DNA of 64,000 nt from Chitinophagales bacterium. GTDB taxonomy: Bacteria; Bacteroidota; Bacteroidia; Chitinophagales; Saprospiraceae. Of this stretch, positions 8,300 through 17,890 are shown piece after piece. Every line of letters starts with the position of its first letter. The first letter of the stretch is position 1. Location: positions 1-64,000 of the forward strand of contig JAAFJY010000023.1 of assembly GCA_013299105.1 (NCBI GenBank), in the 5' to 3' direction. The notes under the pieces were generated by a model that had not been told where the DNA came from, did not search any database, and worked only from the letters and a program-made list of their open reading frames with translations. Both the position numbers and the translations under genes were made by a program.

Positions 8300-8370
8300 A
8301 CCGCTCCGCGATGCAATTTTTAGCACGCGGATGATGCAGATTTTCGCAGATTTGCCAACATGACTTTGAT
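8300..8370. repeat. ACACGGAT-type repeat (family R2), degenerate copy
   Basis: The stretch CCGCTCCGCGATGC, GCACGCGGATGATGCAGATT, CGCAGATTTGCC, TGACTTTGA follows the same order of motifs as the copy in the ftsQ-ftsA gap, with many substitutions. It sits just upstream of the murG start. Confidence 0.45.
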
Positions 8371-8475
8371 CCACAAAACCCAGCATCTTCGTTGTCAATT
8401 TTTATCAGTCATCTTTCGACTTTTTCTTTTTTTCAAAAAACTTAGCAGCCAAAAAATTGAAATCGGATACCCTTC

Positions 8476-8522
8476 TTTTCAACATTTCAACTCTTCAACT
8501 TTTCAACTTTTCAACTCAACTA
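8476..8522. repeat. TTCAAC short-period repeat (family R3)
   Basis: TTCAACATTTCAACTCTTCAAC-type units run up to the last codon of ftsW; the ftsW stop codon is at the very edge of the repeat. Confidence 0.6.
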
Positions 8523-9665
8523 CGCTTCATTCGCCGGGTTCTGCTCCACGTACCTGCTCACGCTCAGGATGATCCCGAATGCGACGCAGGTGAACAAGGT
8601 AGCCGTTCCTCCCCTACTTACCATCGGCAAAGGCACGCCTGCTACCGGAATCAGGTGCAAGGCAGTGGCGATGTTGATGAAAGCCTGGGTCAACAGCATG
8701 ATACCCAAGCCTACCGCTACCATTGCGCCAAAGGCTTTGCTGCTCTTGGTCACCAAGCGGGTGATGCGGAAAAACAGGATGATATACATGGAAATCACGG
8801 TGATACCACCCAGCAAACCATATTCTTCACACAAAATGGCGTAGATAAAGTCGGCATATGGCGAAGGCAGAAAGTTGCGTTGGATGCTATTGCCGGGGCC
8901 TTCGCCAATCAATTCACCATTGGCGATGGCAATTTTGGCCTGTTGGACCTGAAAGCCCCCATCGGCATCCAATACGAATTCGCGGATCCGGTTGGTCCAG
9001 GTCGAGGCACGAATAACCTCCGGAAAGGCATCGGCCAGCATCAGAAGGCCACCAAATAGCACAATCCCCAACAAAACGAGCAAAAGGATGTACCGAATTT
9101 CCACCCGGCCTACAAACATCATCATCAAACTGGTGGCAAAAAGCAGTACCGCAGTAGACAAGTCAGCGGGAGCAATGAGGCCACATACGATGAGCACGGG
9201 CACCAAAATGGGCAAAAAAGCCGATTTCCAGTCTTTGATGTAGTCTTGTTTGGCCGAGATAGACCGGGCTACAAAGGTGATCAGTGCTATTTTGGCAAAA
9301 TCCGAGGTTTGAAAAGTCAACCCAGTGAAAGGTACCTTGATCCAGCGCTTGGCGTCGTTGATGTCGGCACCAAAGAACAAAGTGTAAAACAAAAGGGGCA
9401 CCGCAAACAGCAGCAAGTAAGGTGCTGCCCGGTGAAAAAACATGTAGTTGGTGCTGTGGCACAAGTAAGTGATCAGCAGGCCACCCACGATGAAAATCGT
9501 TTGACGGATCAAAAAAGCCTCGGTGTGGCCGCCACCTTTTGCATAAGCCAAGGTACCAGTAGAGCTGTACACTACCAGCAGCGAGAAAACCGCCAAGATG
9601 GCCAAAACCGCCCAAATGGCACGGTCTCCCCTTAATTCTGCATTTACTCTGGCTAAAACGCTCAT
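8520..9665 (-). CDS. ftsW: Septal glycan polymerase FtsW (SEDS family)
   Basis: FtsW is a SEDS polytopic membrane protein that polymerises glycan from lipid II at the septum, paired with the transpeptidase FtsI. The 381-aa sequence shows about ten hydrophobic segments, the first near residues 16-37 (IWAVLAILAVFSLLVVYSS). SEDS hallmarks are present: GEGPGNSIQRNFLPSPYADF in the large extracellular loop, and VPLPMVSRGGTA near the end. The length matches the family. Its place between murD and murG is the normal dcw position and favours FtsW over its paralogue RodA. Confidence 0.95.
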   Translation of the reverse strand: MSVLARVNAELRGDRAIWAVLAILAVFSLLVVYSSTGTLAYAKGGGHTEAFLIRQTIFIVGGLLITYLCHSTNYMFFHRAAPYLLLFAVPLLFYTLFFGADINDAKRWIKVPFTGLTFQTSDFAKIALITFVARSISAKQDYIKDWKSAFLPILVPVLIVCGLIAPADLSTAVLLFATSLMMMFVGRVEIRYILLLVLLGIVLFGGLLMLADAFPEVIRASTWTNRIREFVLDADGGFQVQQAKIAIANGELIGEGPGNSIQRNFLPSPYADFIYAILCEEYGLLGGITVISMYIILFFRITRLVTKSSKAFGAMVAVGLGIMLLTQAFINIATALHLIPVAGVPLPMVSRGGTATLFTCVAFGIILSVSRYVEQNPANEA

Positions 9666-9717
9666 AGCTGGTGTCCTTAAATTTGTTTGAGCGGAGCACC
9701 AGTGGCGTTTTTAGCCA

Positions 9718-11052
9718 TCAGTTCTCCCCTACTGCAATTAGTTTTTGGCGAACGGCCGCTTTGAATTGCTCTCCGCGGTCTTCGTAGTTTTTAAACAAGT
9801 CGAAACTGGCACAGGCGGGCGAAAGGAGGACCGTATCACCAGCTTGGGCCAATTTATAGGATTGTTCCACTGCTTCCTGGGCGCTGCGAGTTTCGACAAT
9901 CGTTTCACAACGGCCTGCAAAGGCTGTGAGAATCTTTGAATTGTCAACTCCCATGCACACGATGGCTTTTACTTTATTGGCCACAAAATCGAACAAGGGG
10001 CTGTAATCGTTGCCCTTGTCCGTGCCGCCTGCGATCCAGATCGTAGGGCGGGTCATGGCTTGCAATGCGTAAAAGACCGAATCGACATTGGTGGCCTTGC
10101 TGTCGTTGATGAACTCAACGCCAGTAATCTCAGCCACTTTTTCGAGGCGGTGGGGTGCATTCACAAAGCTGTTCAGGCCCTCTTGAATGCTGGCCGGATC
10201 AATGCCCATCAGCAGACAGGTTTTGATCGCGAACAAGGCATTCATGTAATTGTGCCTGCCCATCAGTGCAGTGGTTTGCATGTCAAATTCGTAGCCTTCT
10301 ACTTTTAAAAGGCTGCCTTCAATCATGTTGGCCGAAATTGCTACCGCTTGCACCACCGTGGGGTAGTGCTCGCGTTTTCCGCCGCTTTGCTCGTCATCGG
10401 CATTGTAGAGGAAGAAATCACTGCCCCTTTGCTGCTTGACGATATTGAACTTTGCCGCCGCGTATTTTTCCATTTGGTACTCATAGCGGTCCAGGTGGTC
10501 GGGCGTGATGTTGAGGATCATCGAAATATTGGGTCGATAATCCACAATCCCTTCGAGTTGAAAACTGCTCAGTTCCAACACATAATAAGGATAGTCACGC
10601 TCGGCCACGATGCGGGCAAAGCTCTTGCCCACGTTGCCCCCCATCACCACATCGAGGCCAGCGGTGGCCAACAAGTGGTAAAGGAGATTCGTGGTCGTAG
10701 TTTTTCCGTTGCTGCCCGTGATCCCCACCGTAAAATGTTGGGTATAACGGGCCGCGAATTCAATTTCGGCAATAACCGGAATGCCTTTGGCCAAAATCGC
10801 CTGCATCAGCGGCGCTTTGTCGGGTATCCCTGGGCTTTTGATCACGAGATCGGCGGCTAAAATGCGCGCTTCATCGTGGCTACCCGATTCAAAAGGAACG
10901 CCCAATTGGCTCAGTTCTTCCGCATAATTGCCCTTGATCTGACCTTTGTCAGATACAAATACCTGGTGGCCTTTTTGCAAGGCCAGTATAGCTGCCCCTA
11001 CGCCGCTTTCGCCTGCGCCGAGGATGGCGATGTTTAATTTGTCGCTTGACAT
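9718..11052 (-). CDS. murD: UDP-MurNAc-L-alanine--D-glutamate ligase MurD
   Basis: MurD adds D-glutamate to UDP-MurNAc-L-Ala in the cytoplasm, an ATP-dependent step between MurC and MurE. It has the N-terminal UDP-binding domain (LNIAILGAGESGVGAA, residues 6-21), the ATP loop GSNGKT at 113-118, and the C-terminal NDSKATN motif near 317 that is specific to MurD. LSPACASFDLFKNYEDRG near the end is another MurD signature. The length is 444 aa. It sits 70 bp after mraY and 52 bp before ftsW. Confidence 0.97.
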   Translation of the reverse strand: MSSDKLNIAILGAGESGVGAAILALQKGHQVFVSDKGQIKGNYAEELSQLGVPFESGSHDEARILAADLVIKSPGIPDKAPLMQAILAKGIPVIAEIEFAARYTQHFTVGITGSNGKTTTTNLLYHLLATAGLDVVMGGNVGKSFARIVAERDYPYYVLELSSFQLEGIVDYRPNISMILNITPDHLDRYEYQMEKYAAAKFNIVKQQRGSDFFLYNADDEQSGGKREHYPTVVQAVAISANMIEGSLLKVEGYEFDMQTTALMGRHNYMNALFAIKTCLLMGIDPASIQEGLNSFVNAPHRLEKVAEITGVEFINDSKATNVDSVFYALQAMTRPTIWIAGGTDKGNDYSPLFDFVANKVKAIVCMGVDNSKILTAFAGRCETIVETRSAQEAVEQSYKLAQAGDTVLLSPACASFDLFKNYEDRGEQFKAAVRQKLIAVGEN

Positions 11053-11094
11053 TTATTTCTTACTGGAAGGTTAAAGAGAGAGACGAAACACCCG

Positions 11095-11127
11095 TTAACA
11101 ATTAACCATTAACAATTAATCATTAAC
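11095..11127. repeat. TTAACCATTAACAAT repeat (family R5)
   Basis: Two to three AACAATTAACCATT-type units lie between mraY and murD and touch the mraY stop codon. The same motif is expanded as a 14-bp tandem array near 40.5 kb. Confidence 0.55.
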
Positions 11128-12385
11128 GAATTTTCAGGGTGATGACCGTAACGATGGCGAGCATGATGGCCACGATCCAGAAACGGGTCACGATTTTTAC
11201 TTCGTGCATGCCTTTTTTCTGGTAGTGGTGGTGCAAAGGCGACATCAGGAACAGCCTTCGACCTTCGCCATATTTGCGTTTGGTGTATTTGAAGTAACCT
11301 ACTTGCAGGATGACCGACAAGGTTTCTACAAAAAACACACCACAAAGTATGGGCAATACCAACTCTTTGCGCAGCAAAATGGCCATCGCCGCAATGATGC
11401 CCCCCAGGGTCAAACTCCCCGTATCGCCCATAAAAACCTGGGCGGGGAAGGTGTTGTACCACAAGAAACCAATACAAGCGCCGACCAAACAAGCTGCAAA
11501 GACTACCAACTCTTCCGTACCCGGCAAATGCAGGATATTAAGGTAATTAGCCGTGATTGAGTTGCTGCTCACGTAGGCAAAAATCCCCAAAGTAGCGCCA
11601 ATGATCCCCGATATTCCCGTGGCAAGCCCATCCAGTCCATCGGTCAGGTTGGCCGCATTCGATACGGCAGTGACGATGAAAATGATCAGCGGGATGTACA
11701 ACAACCACAAGTAAGGATGCTTTGACTCTGTACCGCCTACTAACCAAGTGTAGTCCAATCGGTTGCCTTTAAGAAAGGGCACATTGGTTACATTGGTTTT
11801 GTAATCAGCCTTTTGCTTCATTTCGCCTTCTTCCTCGGTGTAGATCAAACTACCTTTGCGGTTGGCCTCTGTCAGTCCGTATTCACGGGCCGTTTCGGTT
11901 TCCATGCGCACCACAATGTTTGGATCAAACATCATGGCCGTAGCAATGATAATACCCAATATCACCTGTCCGATGACCTTGTAGCGCCCGCTCAAGCCCT
12001 CTTTGTTTTTGCGAAAAACCTTGATGTAGTCGTCCACAAAGCCCAAAATGGCCATCAAACTGGTGGTTACGATCATCAGAATGATGTAGATGTTGTCCAG
12101 TTTGGCCATAAGGAGGCAAGGAATCAGGGTAGCCATGATCAGGATTACTCCGCCCATGGTTGGCGTACCAGCCTTGCTCAGTTGCCCAGCTAGGCCCAAG
12201 TCGCGCACTGTTTCGCCAATTTGTTGTTTGCGCAAGTAATTGATGATGCGACCGCCTAACACCATTGAAATCAACAAAGACAAAATAATGCCGATGCCAG
12301 CCCGAAAAGTGATGTATTGAAAAAGTCGCGCACCCTCAAAATCTCCGATCAGGGTACGCAGCCATTCTACCAATTCTATGAGCAT
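11123..12385 (-). CDS. mraY: Phospho-MurNAc-pentapeptide translocase MraY
   Basis: MraY transfers phospho-MurNAc-pentapeptide to undecaprenyl phosphate, forming lipid I in the cytoplasmic membrane. About ten membrane helices are visible. The catalytic aspartate motif FVDDYIKVF is near residue 117, [10 protein letters not shown] follows the third large loop, MGDTGSL comes later, and the HHHYQKKG histidine cluster is near residue 363. It is longer (420 aa) than the E. coli enzyme (360 aa) because of a charged insert of roughly 60 residues before the NLTDGLDG helix (around [20 protein letters not shown]), as is common in Bacteroidota. Upstream lies a 453-bp gap to murE. Confidence 0.97.
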   Translation of the reverse strand: MLIELVEWLRTLIGDFEGARLFQYITFRAGIGIILSLLISMVLGGRIINYLRKQQIGETVRDLGLAGQLSKAGTPTMGGVILIMATLIPCLLMAKLDNIYIILMIVTTSLMAILGFVDDYIKVFRKNKEGLSGRYKVIGQVILGIIIATAMMFDPNIVVRMETETAREYGLTEANRKGSLIYTEEEGEMKQKADYKTNVTNVPFLKGNRLDYTWLVGGTESKHPYLWLLYIPLIIFIVTAVSNAANLTDGLDGLATGISGIIGATLGIFAYVSSNSITANYLNILHLPGTEELVVFAACLVGACIGFLWYNTFPAQVFMGDTGSLTLGGIIAAMAILLRKELVLPILCGVFFVETLSVILQVGYFKYTKRKYGEGRRLFLMSPLHHHYQKKGMHEVKIVTRFWIVAIMLAIVTVITLKIR

Positions 12386-12640
12386 GCTTTTGGGTTTACT
12401 CAGTTGTGCCTGTTTGTACTTCGTTTTTTGTTAAAAACCATACAAAACAGGGGTTCAAATTACATTTTTCTCACTCTGGGGCCAAAAATAGCAATTCCGA
12501 TCAGGAAACATAATTGCCCTTTCGCTTTTCTCTTAACCTAACCTCAAGTGGAGTGGATATTCAGGATCATTGAAGAAGTATCTCCGGAACCAAAATTCAC
12601 CAAATTTGGTGTGAATGCTGATTGACAAAACTTGTTTTTT

Positions 12641-12790
12641 GACTTACGACTTACGAACTACGACTTACGAAGTAGGAGCTCGCTGGCAAGATTTGAGGTG
12701 CCTTGAGCACCCATTTCTACGGTTTAGCATGTGGAATAGATTCACAATGCTTAGTCCCGTGCCTGTAAAATCATTGAAAAACGTAGCATT
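12641..12790 (+). repeat. GGCTCGCTGG dispersed repeat (family R4), copy 1
   Basis: The order is runs of ACGACTTACGAACT, then GAGCTCGCTGGCAAGATTTG, then ACCCATTTCTACGGTTT. Three other copies share this order (near 20.8, 35.85 and 57.2 kb). It occupies the middle of the 453-bp murE-mraY gap, in which I see no gene. Confidence 0.6.
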
Positions 12791-12838
12791 TGTAAGTGAC
12801 ATTTCACCGCAGCTTCTTGATGCTTCTAATTTCACTCC

Positions 12839-14317
12839 TTACAGAAATTCTTCTTTTAGAACTTCCTTATCGTCGAAGGGATGTTTCACCCCTTTGATTT
12901 CCTGGTATTTTTCGTGGCCTTTGCCCGCAACCAGCACCACGTCGCCACTTTGAGCCAGGCGACAAGCGGTTTTGATAGCAGACCTTCGTTCAGTGATCGA
13001 CAAAACCTTGGGTTGGTCCTGTGCCGATAGCCCTGCTTCCATGTCCTTGATGATGGCTTCGGGTTCCTCTGAGCGGGGATTGTCCGAAGTCAACACCACC
13101 TGGTCGCTGAATTTGCAGGCCATCCGGGCCATTTCGGGCCTCTTGGTCTTGTCGCGATCTCCCCCGCAGCCAACTACGGTGATGATCCTGGCTTGTTTGC
13201 TCTTCAAAGCGCTGATCGTTTCCAGCACTTTTTCCAGGGCATCGGGGGTATGGGCATAGTCCACGATCGCGGTCACTTTACGCTTGGCATCACTTACGTA
13301 ATCGAAGCGCCCTTCCGCCGATTGCAAGCGGCTGAGCTGGGTCAAGACCTCGGTTTTGTCCTCTTCCAACAAAACAGCAGTGCCATAAACGGCCAGCAAA
13401 TTGTAGGCGTTGAACTCACCGATCAGGCGGCCAAAAAAGTCTTCGCGGTCAATTTCCAGGTGCAAGCCCTGGAGGGTATTTTCCAAAATCCGCGCCCGAA
13501 ACTCCGACAAATGGCGCAAGCTGTAGCGATACACCTTAGCTGCCGTGTTTTGCACCATCACCATGCCGCGCTTGTCGTCCACATTGACCAGGGCGAAGGC
13601 ATCTTTTGCCAAAGCATCAAAAAAGCCTTTTTTGGCTTTGATGTAGTTGTCAAAAGTTTTGTGATAGTCCAGGTGGTCGTGCGTAATGTTGGTAAAAATG
13701 GCCACTTTGAACTTCAAACCTGCGATTCGGCGCTGGTCCACGGCGTGCGAGCTTACCTCCATGAAGGCAAATTCACAACCAGCATCAACCATTTCCGCCA
13801 AAAGGGCATTGATGGCAATGGCATCCGGCGTAGTATGCGTGGCGGTAACGACGCGTCCAGCAATCCGGTTTTCCACCGTTGAGAGCAAGCCACATTTGTA
13901 CCCCAATGCAGTAAACAAGTCATACAGCAGCGTAGCGGTGGTGGTTTTACCGTTGGTACCAGTTACTCCCACCAACTGCATTTGCTGTGAAGGGCGTCCG
14001 TAGAACGCTGAGGCCATCTGCCCCAGCGCCTCGGCGCTATTGCTTACCTGTACGAGGGCTACATTCTGCTCGATAGGCTTATCAAAATACTCTGCAACGA
14101 TGGCCGGACAACCAGCTGCGATGGCCTGCGGGATGTATTGATGCCCGTCAGCCTGCACGCCTTTGACCGCCACGAATACCTTGCCAGGTCCAGCTTTGCG
14201 CGAATCGAATACAATTTCGCTCAAGGCGATGTCAGTGTTTCCCTGTAGCACTTTTGCCGACAGGTCGGGGATTAATTCAGCCAGTGTTTTGTGGTTTTCC
14301 TGCATGGTGCGCTTCAT
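12839..14317 (-). CDS. murE: UDP-MurNAc-tripeptide synthetase MurE (meso-DAP type)
   Basis: MurE adds the third residue to UDP-MurNAc-L-Ala-D-Glu in the cytoplasm. The UDP-binding domain has VFDSRKAGPGKVFVA (residues 36-50), the ATP loop GTNGKT is at 120-125, and the C-terminal domain holds LTSDNPRSEEP near residue 412. DNPR at this place is the known marker for meso-diaminopimelate rather than lysine addition, so the cell wall is probably of the meso-DAP type. The length is 492 aa. An ATG four codons downstream is an alternative start. It follows ftsI by 32 bp. Confidence 0.97.
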   Translation of the reverse strand: MKRTMQENHKTLAELIPDLSAKVLQGNTDIALSEIVFDSRKAGPGKVFVAVKGVQADGHQYIPQAIAAGCPAIVAEYFDKPIEQNVALVQVSNSAEALGQMASAFYGRPSQQMQLVGVTGTNGKTTTATLLYDLFTALGYKCGLLSTVENRIAGRVVTATHTTPDAIAINALLAEMVDAGCEFAFMEVSSHAVDQRRIAGLKFKVAIFTNITHDHLDYHKTFDNYIKAKKGFFDALAKDAFALVNVDDKRGMVMVQNTAAKVYRYSLRHLSEFRARILENTLQGLHLEIDREDFFGRLIGEFNAYNLLAVYGTAVLLEEDKTEVLTQLSRLQSAEGRFDYVSDAKRKVTAIVDYAHTPDALEKVLETISALKSKQARIITVVGCGGDRDKTKRPEMARMACKFSDQVVLTSDNPRSEEPEAIIKDMEAGLSAQDQPKVLSITERRSAIKTACRLAQSGDVVLVAGKGHEKYQEIKGVKHPFDDKEVLKEEFL

Positions 14318-14349
14318 TTTTTAGAGGCTATTGAAAAACTCTAACGTCA

Positions 14350-16488
14350 TCAGCGCAAAGTTATGAGGATACTTTGACCACGGGTTTTATTTCCTGGGCG
14401 AATGGATTGACCAATTACTTTGCCTACCCCGTTGATGCGAACTTTTAAGCCAGCATTTTCAAGGGTATACAGGGCATCGCGCAAGGTCATGCCACGCACG
14501 TTGGGCACTACTTTTTCAGCCGTACGGCGTTCCTGAAACAGGATCGAATCGGCGTGTGAGCGAATCACCGCCATTTCTGACTCAGGTCGGCCATAAAAAG
14601 GTAAGTCCAGGTATTTCATTACATCCCGCAGGTCATTGGCGGCACCAACATCCATGCCAGGTAGCAAGTTTGCTTGCAAAATGGGGCGTTCTTTCTCATT
14701 GATCGGGCTCTGGGCTACTGCTGAAGAAGCCATCACCTTGTCGGCGATCTCCCGGAAAACAGGTCCGGCTACGTCTGCGCCGTAAAACCCTGCTTTGCGG
14801 GGTTTGTGGATCACCACGATGCAAGAATAGCGCGGGGCCTGGGCCGGGAAGTAACCTACAAACGAAGCGCGGTAGCCGCCGATGCGAATGCTGGCCCCGC
14901 TGCGTTTGTAGTTGGTTTGGGCGGTACCAGTTTTACCAGCAAAACTGTACTGATCGGTCTTCAGTTTGCGAGCGGTGCCTTCGTCTACCACTCCTTCGAG
15001 CAGTTGGCGAATGCGGCTCAATGAGCGATCGGATGCTATGCGTTGTTTGATAACAGTCGGGGGCATTTCTTCCAAAACCTCGCCATAACGCTGCACATTG
15101 GTGATGAAATAAGGCTTCATCATGATTCCATTGTTGGCGATTGCATTGTAAAAGGCCAACATTTGCAGCGGGGTGATTTTCAATTCATAACCAATCGACA
15201 TCCAGGGCAAGGTTGTGCCACTCCATACGTCTGCCTGGCTGAAAGCTTCCTTGATATAAGGATTTGCTTCGCCCTCCATTTCCACACCAAGTGGCAAATG
15301 CAGATTGAACTGCTTGAGGCGGCGAATGAAGCGGTCGGCACCCTGGCCTTCGCCGTAGTACTTGCGAATCAGTTTAGCGATGCCAACATTGGATGACATG
15401 GTAAAGGCGCGGGCAATGTCGATGGTGTCCAAGCCTTGGCTTTCAGGAGAGGAGTCCACCATGAGTTGTTCAAAAAACTTGGTGCGACCGTGGTCGATGT
15501 TGATGGAATCGTCGAGGTTGATCACCCCGTCCTCCAGCAAAGCCAGCATAGAGGCAGTTTTGAAAGTTGAACCCGGTTCTACCGAAGCGCCAATGGCGTA
15601 GTTGAAGTTTTCCCACCAGCCAGTTTCACCCCGGCCCAAGTTGGCGATGGCGCGAATGGCCCCAGTTTTTACGTCCATCACCACGGCTGTGCCCCATTCT
15701 GCATCGTGGGCATTCACGCCCTTGAGCAAGGCATTTTCAGCAATGTCCTGGAGGTTGACATCCAAGGTGGTTTGAACATCAAGACCACTTTCTGGGTCAA
15801 TGCTCGTGAGGTTTTCAAGGGGTAGCCAGATGTTGTTCTTTTTGTCAACCTTGATGCTGGGTTGGATGCCAGGTTTGCCGCGCAGGATGCTGTCCATTGC
15901 GCCTTCAATGCCCACAGGTTTGGCACCCTCCCGAACATAGCCAACAGTTCGCTGTCCTAAAATACCAAAAGGACGGCGCCTTTCGTTCCGCTGCTCAACG
16001 ATTAAACCACCACGGAAACGGCCTTTGTTGAACAAGGGGAAAGATTGAATTTTCAATTTTTCTTCAAATGTGGCACCACGTTTGATCAGGATATGTCGAT
16101 TGATGTTGTTGCTATCGGTCCTCGATTTGATCAAAAACTCTTTCAGCCCTCCTGGCGTATATGTTCGATCAACATAGCGGGAAAGGCAATAGGAAAGGGA
16201 GTCGATGTTTTCCTCGAAAGCTTCTTTTGAGGCGGTGACGGGGTCGAAGTAAAGGTCGAAATAAGGGATAGAAGTGGCCAAAACGCTGCCATCCATCGCC
16301 AGGATATTGCCACGGTCGGCTTCGATTTCACGGTTGCTGACGTAGTTGTCCTGGCCCATTTGACGCCAGCGTGGTCCTTCAACCAAACCAATCTGTACGG
16401 TACGGTAAACCATAACGAGGGCTGCTGGCAGGAAGATGCCAAACAACAAACCATAAATACGGTACAAAACCTCGTTCTTGATGTCCAT
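14350..16488 (-). CDS. ftsI: Septal transpeptidase FtsI/PBP3 with C-terminal PASTA domain
   Basis: This is a class B penicillin-binding protein that cross-links septal peptidoglycan in the periplasm, working with FtsW. A single N-terminal membrane helix (about residues 9-30) is followed by the dimerisation/pedestal domain and the transpeptidase domain. The three active-site motifs are visible: EPGSTFKTAS (nucleophile Ser near 305), SSNVGIAK (SxN) and KTGTAQT near 517. The final ~65 residues, starting around KVVPNVRGM, form one PASTA domain, which is not found in E. coli FtsI but is common in Bacteroidota and Gram-positive homologues. At 712 aa it is longer than E. coli FtsI (588 aa). It sits between the ftsL-like gene and murE. 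Confidence 0.96.
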   Translation of the reverse strand: MDIKNEVLYRIYGLLFGIFLPAALVMVYRTVQIGLVEGPRWRQMGQDNYVSNREIEADRGNILAMDGSVLATSIPYFDLYFDPVTASKEAFEENIDSLSYCLSRYVDRTYTPGGLKEFLIKSRTDSNNINRHILIKRGATFEEKLKIQSFPLFNKGRFRGGLIVEQRNERRRPFGILGQRTVGYVREGAKPVGIEGAMDSILRGKPGIQPSIKVDKKNNIWLPLENLTSIDPESGLDVQTTLDVNLQDIAENALLKGVNAHDAEWGTAVVMDVKTGAIRAIANLGRGETGWWENFNYAIGASVEPGSTFKTASMLALLEDGVINLDDSINIDHGRTKFFEQLMVDSSPESQGLDTIDIARAFTMSSNVGIAKLIRKYYGEGQGADRFIRRLKQFNLHLPLGVEMEGEANPYIKEAFSQADVWSGTTLPWMSIGYELKITPLQMLAFYNAIANNGIMMKPYFITNVQRYGEVLEEMPPTVIKQRIASDRSLSRIRQLLEGVVDEGTARKLKTDQYSFAGKTGTAQTNYKRSGASIRIGGYRASFVGYFPAQAPRYSCIVVIHKPRKAGFYGADVAGPVFREIADKVMASSAVAQSPINEKERPILQANLLPGMDVGAANDLRDVMKYLDLPFYGRPESEMAVIRSHADSILFQERRTAEKVVPNVRGMTLRDALYTLENAGLKVRINGVGKVIGQSIRPGNKTRGQSILITLR

Positions 16489-16584
16489 CGTACTATTGAT
16501 TTAATAGGTGTGTTCCCTCAAAGAACACGTTCAGTTTTGGGTTTTCTCAACTTCTAAACTCCTCAACTACTGAACTCAAAAAGC

Positions 16585-16917
16585 TTAGTAGTCCTTTTTT
16601 TTCTCCACGACAATGCGCTTGGGTTGGGTGCGATAGGCTTCCATGCCGCGTCCGTCGAGCCGATCAGCCATTTCTGATTGGCGGGCGTTGTACATGTTTT
16701 CCGATTCGATGGTCATGTAGCGCCAACGCAGTTCGCGGATGTCCTGCTGCAAGTGTTGGATTTCACGCAGGTTTTTTTCCGCAAAACGGGCATTGGCGAT
16801 GTAGATGATGGCCATGAAACCGAGGAACAAGACGAAAGTCAGGTTCTGCAAGATCAGGTCCGAGGTGAGGAATCCCAACTCGAAGTACCTATTGATGCCG
16901 GTTTTGTTGCTTGCCAT
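16585..16917 (-). CDS. ftsL: FtsL-like divisome protein
   Basis: A 110-aa bitopic protein. One membrane helix is at about residues 24-43 (LTFVLFLGFMAIIYIANARF), followed by a heptad-like helical stretch (NLREIQHLQQDIRELRWRYM) able to form the coiled coil by which FtsL pairs with FtsB and FtsQ. Primary sequence identity to classical FtsL is low, as is normal, and the call rests on size, topology and position between rsmH and ftsI. A short basic tail (RIVVEKKK) ends the protein. Its role would be activation of the FtsW-FtsI synthase in the septal membrane. Confidence 0.85.
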   Translation of the reverse strand: MASNKTGINRYFELGFLTSDLILQNLTFVLFLGFMAIIYIANARFAEKNLREIQHLQQDIRELRWRYMTIESENMYNARQSEMADRLDGRGMEAYRTQPKRIVVEKKKDY

Positions 16918-16987
16918 GATTTCTACTTTGCTCCTCCTTATTTTTTGTACATTCGTACACCTACATAAGGTAGGAAATTACAAATCA

Positions 16988-17884
16988 TCAAAGTTTCGCT
17001 CCGATCCGCATTTTTGCGCTGCGGGCACGGGAGTTGTCTTTCATTTCTGTTGCTGCTGGTACGATGGCTTTCTTAGTCAGTATTTCAAAAGGACGGGTGA
17101 TGTTGCCATAAAAATCTTGTTGCACCTCGCCTTCTACGTTACCGGTTTTCAAAAAGTGCTTCACCATGCGGTCTTCGATGGAGTGGTAAGCGATTACCAC
17201 CAACCTGCCGCCAGGTTTGAGCACTTGCAAGCTTTGTTCGAGCATTTCTTTCAATGCCCCCACTTCGTCGTTGACTTCCATGCGCAGGGCCTGGAATACT
17301 TGCGCCAGGTAGCGCGGCCTTTGCCCCCTCACCAGCGGATCTACCAGCGCCAACAAGTCGCCGATGCTGCGCAGGGGCCGCACTTGCCGTTCTTTGACGA
17401 TGGCTTGGGCGAGGGTTCGGGCATTGCGCACTTCGCCATATTCACCAAAGATACCTTGTAGTTCAGCTTCGGTGTAAGTGGCCAAAATGTCGGCAGCGCT
17501 TTTTTCGGCTTGCTGGTTCATTCGCATGTCCAGCAGGGTGTCAAAACGAAACGAGAAACCGCGTTCGGCTTCGTCGAACTGATGCGAGGATACGCCCAGG
17601 TCTGCCAATACTCCATCCACTTCTTTGATGCCTTCGAGGCGCAAAAAGCGCTTGAGGAAGCGGAAGTTGTGCGGCACAAAGGTCAACCTAGAGTCTTTCC
17701 AGGCGTTTTGGGCTGCGTCGGCATCTTGGTCAAATCCAATCAAGCGACCATTGTCGCCCAAGGCATCCAGGATCAGCTTGGCATGTCCACCACCACCGTA
17801 AGTGACATCCACATAAGTGCCGTCGGGCTTGATGCCCAGGGCCTCAATGGCGTCGGATGCGAGTACGGGTATGTGGTACGACAT
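16988..17884 (-). CDS. rsmH: 16S rRNA m4C1402 methyltransferase RsmH
   Basis: RsmH methylates N4 of C1402 in 16S rRNA using S-adenosylmethionine. The N-terminal HIPVLASDAIEAL and VDVTYGGGGHAKLIL (residues 4-38) are the family opening and SAM motif I. GVLADLGVSSHQFDEAERGFS near residue 95 is the diagnostic central motif, and GGRLVVIAYHSIEDR near 223 is the last. The length, 298 aa, is close to normal. It starts 6 bp after the mraZ stop, so the two are co-transcribed. Confidence 0.97.
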   Translation of the reverse strand: MSYHIPVLASDAIEALGIKPDGTYVDVTYGGGGHAKLILDALGDNGRLIGFDQDADAAQNAWKDSRLTFVPHNFRFLKRFLRLEGIKEVDGVLADLGVSSHQFDEAERGFSFRFDTLLDMRMNQQAEKSAADILATYTEAELQGIFGEYGEVRNARTLAQAIVKERQVRPLRSIGDLLALVDPLVRGQRPRYLAQVFQALRMEVNDEVGALKEMLEQSLQVLKPGGRLVVIAYHSIEDRMVKHFLKTGNVEGEVQQDFYGNITRPFEILTKKAIVPAATEMKDNSRARSAKMRIGAKL

Positions 17885-17890
17885 ATCAAA

